Under the pieces are notes generated by a model. It was given only the letters and a program-made list of their open reading frames with translations. It had not been told where the DNA came from and searched no databases. A program made the position numbers and the translations under genes. Below are positions 5,493-9,771 of a DNA stretch of 9,771 bases, piece after piece. Each line of letters starts with the position of its first letter. Positions within the stretch are counted from its first letter, which is position 1. Source of the DNA: CAZWVM01 sp964637705 (GTDB lineage Bacteria > UBA8481); assembly GCA_964637705.1 (NCBI GenBank), contig CAZWVM010000132.1, positions 1-9,771 on the forward strand, given 5' to 3'.

Positions 5493-6511
5493 GCGGCGCG
5501 GCGCTGCTCCTGGTCAACACCGGCTCCCCTTCCGCGCCGACGCCGGCCGCGGTCCGGACGTATCTCCGTTCCTTCCTGATGGACCCCCGGATCCTCGCGA
5601 TGCCGAAGGCGGCCCGTTGGACGCTCGTCAATCTCGTCATCGCCCCGACCCGCGCCGGCCACGTCGCGAAGGCCTACGGATCGGTCTGGACCCCGGAGGG
5701 GGCCCCGCTCGTCGCGATCACGCGGCGGACGAAGGAGGCGGTCGAGCGCGAAGCGGGCGCCGTGGTCGAGATGGGGATGGTCCACGGCGAGCCCTCGATC
5801 GCGAGCGCGCTGGAGCGGATCCGCGAGCGGCACGCCGGGCTCATCCTCTGCGTCCCGCTCTTCCCGCATTTCGCCGAGGCGAGCTTCGGCTCGGGCGCGG
5901 CGGCGGTTCGCGCGGCGGCGAAGGAGGCGGGGATGGCGGACCGCGTCTCGATCGTCGCACCCTACTTCGAGAATTCCGGGTACATCGAAGCCCTGCTCGA
6001 GGTCTGTCGAGCCGCGATCTCGCGCAACGTCGACCATATCCTCTTCAGCTACCACGGCCTGCCCCTCGCCCACCTCCGCGCGGCCGATCCGACGGGCGGC
6101 CACTGCCTCGCCAGCGCCCACTGCTGCGACGACGCCCCGGCCGACGTCGTCGGCCGCTGCTACCGCGCGCAGGTCAGGCGCACGACCGAGGCGCTTTCCC
6201 TGAGAGCCGGTTGGGACCCCAGGCGCTACTCGATCTCCTTCCAGTCCCGCCTCGGCCCGGGCCAATGGCTCGGCCCGAACACCACGGAGGTGCTGCGCGA
6301 GTGGCCGCGCCGCGGCGCACGGCGGCTCGCCGTCGTCTGCCCCTCCTTCGTCACCGACTGCCTCGAGACGCTGGAGGAGATCGGCATGCGAGGGCGGGAG
6401 ATCTTCCTCGGCGCGGGCGGCGAGGAGTTCACGCTCGTCCCGTGCCTGAACGACGCGCCGGCATGGATCCGAACGCTCGAGAAGTGGCGGCGCGAGGCGC
6501 GGGACGCCTGA
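5489..6511 (+). CDS. hemH: ferrochelatase (protoporphyrin type)
   Basis: A 340-residue enzyme that inserts Fe2+ into protoporphyrin IX, the last step to protohaem. The N-terminus LLLVNTGSPSAPTPAAVRTYL is replaced in coproporphyrin chelatases by a different motif, which supports the protoporphyrin branch. Catalytic His is in LFSYHGLP (H189) and catalytic Glu in SFVTDCLETLEEIG (E293). SISFQSRLGPGQWLGP (248-263) and GAGGEEF complete the signature. A Cys-rich loop follows the catalytic His: C206, C212, C213 and C224. Four cysteines here could ligate a 2Fe-2S cluster, as in some bacterial ferrochelatases; this is inferred. No C-terminal membrane anchor is seen. ATG 5489 overlaps the hemY stop by 4 bp and has no separate Shine-Dalgarno. 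Confidence 0.96.
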   Translation: MSGAALLLVNTGSPSAPTPAAVRTYLRSFLMDPRILAMPKAARWTLVNLVIAPTRAGHVAKAYGSVWTPEGAPLVAITRRTKEAVEREAGAVVEMGMVHGEPSIASALERIRERHAGLILCVPLFPHFAEASFGSGAAAVRAAAKEAGMADRVSIVAPYFENSGYIEALLEVCRAAISRNVDHILFSYHGLPLAHLRAADPTGGHCLASAHCCDDAPADVVGRCYRAQVRRTTEALSLRAGWDPRRYSISFQSRLGPGQWLGPNTTEVLREWPRRGARRLAVVCPSFVTDCLETLEEIGMRGREIFLGAGGEEFTLVPCLNDAPAWIRTLEKWRREARDA

Positions 6512-8568
6512 TGCGCTTCTCGCGTTTCGTCGCGCTCTGCTCCGCGCTCGTCGCCGTCGGCGCCGGTTCCTCCTTCCTGGCGCCGGAAAGCGAGGCGGCC
6601 GCGCGCCTCCTCGATCTCGCCATCGCCGCGGTCCTCGGGCTGGGCGCATGGGGCCAGGGAAGTCTCCTCCTCTCTCGGATTCTCCCGTCCGCGCGCGGCG
6701 CGACCGATGCCTCGGACGCCGCCGCGCCCTCCGCCGTCACGCCGGCCGAGCGCCATCTCTTCGCCTTCGCCGCGGGGTTGGGTCTCGTGAGCGTCGAGCT
6801 CTTCGCGCTGGCTCTCCTTCACCTCTGGACGCGGCCCGTCTTCGCGCTCTTCGCGCTCCTCGTGCTTCTTCCGGCCCTCCTCGCGGCACGCCGGGCGCCG
6901 GCCCACGCGCCGGGACCGCGCGGCGGCGCGGCACCCCATCCGCTCCTGAGGCCGGACCTCCCGGCGCCGACCGCCCTTCTCCTGGCGGCCGCCCTGGTGC
7001 CCCACGTCCTCACCCTGGCGGCGGCCCTTGCGCCGCCCCTCTACTTCGACGTTCTCGTCTACCACCTCGCCCTCCCCTCCCTCTACCTTCTCGAGGGGGG
7101 ATGGGTCGCGACGCCCGACTTCGTCTTCTCGGGATTTCCGCAGGTGATGGAATTCCTCTTCGGCGGCGCGCTCGGCCTCGGCGGCGTCGCCGCCCCGTCG
7201 CTTCTCGTCTGGTCGACGGGCGCCGGTCTTCTCGCCGCGGTCTTCCTCTTCGCGCGGCGCTTCCTCGACGTGCCCACCAGTCTCGTCGCGGCGGCCACTC
7301 TCTCGGCCAGCACGGCCTTCCTGCTCCTCGTCTCGGACGCCTACGTGGACGTGCCGCTCGCCTTCTTCTCCTTCCTCTGCCTCCATGCCGCGCTCGCGTC
7401 GAACCGGGATCCGGGGCCGGGGCACGGGTGGGCCGTCGCCGCGGGCCTCATGGCCGGTCTCGCCTTCGGCACGAAGTACACCGGCGGCGTCTCCTCGCTC
7501 TTCGGCGCCGTCATCCTCCTCGCGGGGCCGTGGCGCGCCCGCCGCGTCGCCTCCTACATCGCGGCCGCGGCCCTGGCCGCCTCGCCGTGGTGGATCCGGA
7601 ATCTCCTCGTCTTCGGCAACCCCGTCTTCCCCTTCGCCACGAACCTCTTCGCCCCTCTCTCGACGCCGATGGCCGTGGAGACGGCGACGCGGTACTTCCA
7701 CGAGCTATACGAGTACGGCGACTTCCTCTCGAACATGCCGAAGATCCTCGTCCTCCCGCTCTACCTCGCCACCGGCGACCCGCGGTTCGGCGGCGGCTTC
7801 GACGTCCTGGGAAACTACGGCTGGACGCTCCCGCTCACGATGCTCTTTCTCGGCCTCCTGAGCCTCCGCCCCTTCCGGCGGAACCCGGCCGGTGCGGCGG
7901 CCTCGCCCCCCGCGCGATTCCTCTTCCTGGTCGTCGCGGCCCACTACGTCGCCTGGGTCGCGACGAAACCGGTCTCGCGCTTTCTCCTGCCCTGCCTGCC
8001 GTTCCTCTGCCTCGCCGGCGCCGTCGCCTGGCAACGCTGGAGCGGCGGCGCCTCCCGCGCGGCGCGCGCCGTCGCGCTCGGCTTCCTGATCTTCGTCGCC
8101 CTCGGCCAGTTCCTCGCCTACGGCGCGGCGCAACGATCGCTCGAGAAGATCCCGGTCGGGCTGGGACTCGAGCCGCGCGAGGCGTATCTTCCGCGCAAGC
8201 TCGACAACGCGCTCGCCCACGCCTTCATCAACACGCGGCTCCCGTCCACGGCGGTCGTCTGCGTCTTCGGCGACGCGCGGACGCACTACCTTCGGAGGCG
8301 CTTCGTCAACGTGCCCGTCTTCGCGCGGCACCCGCTCGTCGCGGCGCTCGAGGAGGCCCGCTCAGTGGACGACGTGCTCGCCTGGGCGCGCGCGCGAGGC
8401 GTCACGCACATTTTGGTGAACGACGCGGAGCGGGCGCGGACGATGAGCTACGGCACGTACGGCCTTTCGGCCGCCGCGGAGGCGCGCTGGGAGGAACTCA
8501 CGGGGCGCCGCGCGCGGCTCATCCACCGCGACTCGGCCTGCCGGATCTACGAGCTGACTACGACCTGA
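6511..8568 (+). CDS. GT-C fold membrane glycosyltransferase (ArnT/PMT-like)
   Basis: A 685-residue protein with many hydrophobic helices over residues 1-540 and a soluble C-terminal part (about 545-685). The first luminal loop carries YFDVLVYHLALPSLYLLEGG (178-197), the acidic-residue motif expected of GT-C enzymes, with D180 the likely catalytic or metal-binding residue. Further landmarks are DAYVDVPLAFF (276-286), AFGTKYTGG (318-326), SPWWIRNLLVFGNPVFPF (358-375) and KPVSRFLLPCLPFL (486-499). Such proteins transfer a sugar from a polyprenyl-phosphate carrier to lipid, glycan or protein outside the inner membrane; donor and acceptor are unknown here. ATG 6511 shares one base with the hemH stop (TGATG), after a weak GAGGCG. 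It is the last gene of the haem operon and overlaps the convergent GT2 gene by 11 bp. Confidence 0.82.
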   Translation: MRFSRFVALCSALVAVGAGSSFLAPESEAAARLLDLAIAAVLGLGAWGQGSLLLSRILPSARGATDASDAAAPSAVTPAERHLFAFAAGLGLVSVELFALALLHLWTRPVFALFALLVLLPALLAARRAPAHAPGPRGGAAPHPLLRPDLPAPTALLLAAALVPHVLTLAAALAPPLYFDVLVYHLALPSLYLLEGGWVATPDFVFSGFPQVMEFLFGGALGLGGVAAPSLLVWSTGAGLLAAVFLFARRFLDVPTSLVAAATLSASTAFLLLVSDAYVDVPLAFFSFLCLHAALASNRDPGPGHGWAVAAGLMAGLAFGTKYTGGVSSLFGAVILLAGPWRARRVASYIAAAALAASPWWIRNLLVFGNPVFPFATNLFAPLSTPMAVETATRYFHELYEYGDFLSNMPKILVLPLYLATGDPRFGGGFDVLGNYGWTLPLTMLFLGLLSLRPFRRNPAGAAASPPARFLFLVVAAHYVAWVATKPVSRFLLPCLPFLCLAGAVAWQRWSGGASRAARAVALGFLIFVALGQFLAYGAAQRSLEKIPVGLGLEPREAYLPRKLDNALAHAFINTRLPSTAVVCVFGDARTHYLRRRFVNVPVFARHPLVAALEEARSVDDVLAWARARGVTHILVNDAERARTMSYGTYGLSAAAEARWEELTGRRARLIHRDSACRIYELTTT

Positions 8569-9265
8569 TCCCGAGCGTCAGGAGGACCAGGGGCCTCATG
8601 AAGGACCACCAGTCCCAGTTGCGGAAGAGCCTGATCTTGGAGACGGGGCGTCCGTCGTTCGGGTAGACCTTGCTCACCGGGACCTCGGCGAAGCGGAAGC
8701 CGAGCGCGAGCGCCTTGTAGTGGAGGTAGAGCTCGAGCTCGTACCGGTCGAGCCACTCCTGCTCGATCTTCACGTCCGGGTGATCGAGCATCGAGAGGCG
8801 GTAGGAACGGAATCCGTTGGTGACCTCGGTGAGGCGGCGGCCGAAGCGCACGGACCAGAGGATGGGCGCGAGCCGGGTGAGGAGGGCGCGCAGGGGCGGG
8901 AAGGCGCCGCGCTCGCTCGGCGCGGCGTAGCGCGAGCCCTGCACGTAGTCGGCGCCGTCCTCGACGGCCTTCACGAGGATCGGGATCTCCGCCGGATCAT
9001 CCTTGTTGTTTCCGGCCATGACGACCGCGGCGTCGTAGCCGCTCTTCTTCAGGTGCAGCAGCCCGGTTCGGATCGCGGCGCCGACGCCCCTGCGACGGTC
9101 ATGCCGGAGCACGGTGACCGGGTATCTCGCGCAGACGGCGATCGAGTCGTCGGTCGAGCCGTCGTCCACGACGACGACGTCGGGCGCGGCGGAGAAGCCG
9201 AAGCGCCCGAGGAGGATCGCGAGCCGGTGCTCGTTGTGGACCGGGATGATGACGCCGAAGCGCAC
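8558..9265 (-). CDS. family 2 glycosyltransferase (DPM/DPG synthase-like)
   Basis: A 235-residue GT-A fold protein. The nucleotide-binding strand starts at once (FGVIIPVHNEHRL, 3-15), followed by VVVDDGSTDDS (31-41) and RRRGVGAAIRTGL (57-69). Where polyprenyl-phosphate mannose synthases have a DAD-type metal motif, this protein has VVMAGNNKDDP (81-91). GSRY (110-113), the TNGFRSY acceptor loop (149-155) and an EQEW/YELELY region follow. There is no paired C-terminal membrane domain; the last ~20 residues are mildly hydrophobic. Relatives load sugars onto polyprenyl phosphate or act in glycan assembly. GTG 9265 gives the natural N-terminus, 3 nt after the epimerase stop, so both genes form one unit. 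Supplying the donor for the nearby GT-C protein is attractive but unproven. Confidence 0.88.
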   Translation of the reverse strand: MRFGVIIPVHNEHRLAILLGRFGFSAAPDVVVVDDGSTDDSIAVCARYPVTVLRHDRRRGVGAAIRTGLLHLKKSGYDAAVVMAGNNKDDPAEIPILVKAVEDGADYVQGSRYAAPSERGAFPPLRALLTRLAPILWSVRFGRRLTEVTNGFRSYRLSMLDHPDVKIEQEWLDRYELELYLHYKALALGFRFAEVPVSKVYPNDGRPVSKIRLFRNWDWWSFMRPLVLLTLGIRS

Positions 9266-9268
9266 GGG

Positions 9269-9771
9269 CTAGGAGCGGCGGGCGGAGGCGTTCTGCGTGC
9301 GGCGGAGGCAATCCTCGAGGGCATCGAAGAGTTTCCACTGCGCGCGGAACCCGATCTTCGCCTCCGCCTCGTCCGCGTTCACGACGCGGTGATGCACGTT
9401 GTCGATCTCGCGCGGCTGCATGCGGAGGATCGGCTTGTTCATCCGGTTGGAGATCCACTCGGCGAGCACGCCGAGCCGGGTCTCGACGCCCGTCCCGATC
9501 GAGACGATGTCCTGAGGCCACTGCTCGAGCGCCTTCAGGATCCCCGCGCAGGTGTCCTCGACGTAGGTGAAGTCGCGCGTGTCGTCGGGGTTGATCAGCG
9601 TGATCTCGCCCTCGCGCAGCCAGCGGCCGACCACGCTCTCCGAGTCACGCGGGCCGAAGACGTTGGAGAGCCTCACGACGCAGGTCGGGATCCACTGGCG
9701 GTACATGAGCGCATACCGCTCGCCGGTGGACTTGGAGACCGCGTAGTGGCTGACCTCGCTCCAGACCGAGA
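9269..9771 (-). CDS. NAD-dependent sugar epimerase/dehydratase, 3' part only
   Basis: The minus-strand frame is open to the window edge, giving the last 166 residues of an extended SDR. The catalytic pair is at the visible start: HYAVSKSTGERYAL (tyrosine codon 9745-9743), the YxxxK of the family. Next come RLSNVFGPRD (a substrate-loop motif of UDP-glucose 4-epimerase-like and dehydratase-like enzymes), DDTRDFTYVEDTC and IGTGVETRLGVLAEWI. The Rossmann nucleotide-binding half lies beyond 9771. It acts on a nucleotide sugar in the cytoplasm; epimerase versus 4,6-dehydratase cannot be decided. It sits directly upstream of the GT2 gene, which suggests they work on the same glycan. An internal Met at 9706 is not the start, because conserved catalytic residues precede it. 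Confidence 0.88.
   Translation of the reverse strand, partial: SVWSEVSHYAVSKSTGERYALMYRQWIPTCVVRLSNVFGPRDSESVVGRWLREGEITLINPDDTRDFTYVEDTCAGILKALEQWPQDIVSIGTGVETRLGVLAEWISNRMNKPILRMQPREIDNVHHRVVNADEAEAKIGFRAQWKLFDALEDCLRRTQNASARRS

Noticed and set aside
5278..6510. N-terminal extension of the GT-C protein within hemY/hemH
   Set aside because: Open off-frame read-through with Arg/Pro-rich translation; the ATG at 6511 begins the first hydrophobic helix.
6226..7701. 491-codon minus-strand frame antisense to hemH and the GT-C gene
   Set aside because: Charged Arg/Glu/Gly-rich antisense translation; the plus-strand frames are recognisable proteins.
6648..8666. Second plus-strand frame of 672 codons inside the GT-C gene
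   Set aside because: Pro/Arg-rich off-frame translation with no membrane segments; the frame starting at 6511 encodes the hydrophobic protein with GT-C motifs.

Overview
This is a GC-rich bacterial chromosome segment (about 70% G+C by eye in the genes) holding a compact haem biosynthesis cluster flanked by cell-surface sugar genes. The gene set (hemE, radical-SAM hemN, FAD-type hemY/hemG, hemH), the GC content and degenerate intergenic repeats fit an Acidobacteriota-like, Myxococcota-like or similar environmental lineage. No marker here fixes the phylum; Acidobacteriota is a guess.

Layout. 1-52 (-): truncated initiator tRNA-fMet with a good sigma70-type promoter at 58-86. 172-1074 (+): RmlD-like extended SDR. 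1075-1451: gene-poor stretch with a short repeat module (1081-1119), a degenerate ~44-bp tandem array (about 1127-1390), a promoter-like motif, a hairpin over a strong Shine-Dalgarno, and a 21-codon leader ORF (1384-1449) ending 2 nt before hemE. 1452-2489 (+): hemE. 2490-2691: three inverted-repeat/hairpin elements and a second copy of the promoter-like motif. 2692-8568 (+): hemN, hemY, hemH and a large GT-C type membrane glycosyltransferase, linked by overlaps of 4, 4 and 1 bp. 8558-9265 (-): family 2 glycosyltransferase whose end overlaps the GT-C gene tail-to-tail by 11 bp. 9269-9771 (-): 3' part of an NAD-dependent sugar epimerase/dehydratase, running off the window.

How it works together. 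HemE makes coproporphyrinogen III, HemN converts it without O2 to protoporphyrinogen IX, HemY oxidises that to protoporphyrin IX, and HemH inserts iron. This is the classical protoporphyrin route. The early genes (hemA-D, hemL) are not in the window. The GT-C protein is translationally joined to hemH although it has no obvious haem role. It and the convergent GT2/epimerase pair look like envelope glycan functions.

Most noteworthy: the repeat array that seems to supply the hemE leader signals, the leader ORF with its occluded ribosome binding site, the similar GATAGAA-containing motif before both hemE and hemN, and a four-cysteine loop in the ferrochelatase that may hold an Fe-S cluster. I see no integrase, transposase, CRISPR array or phage gene.
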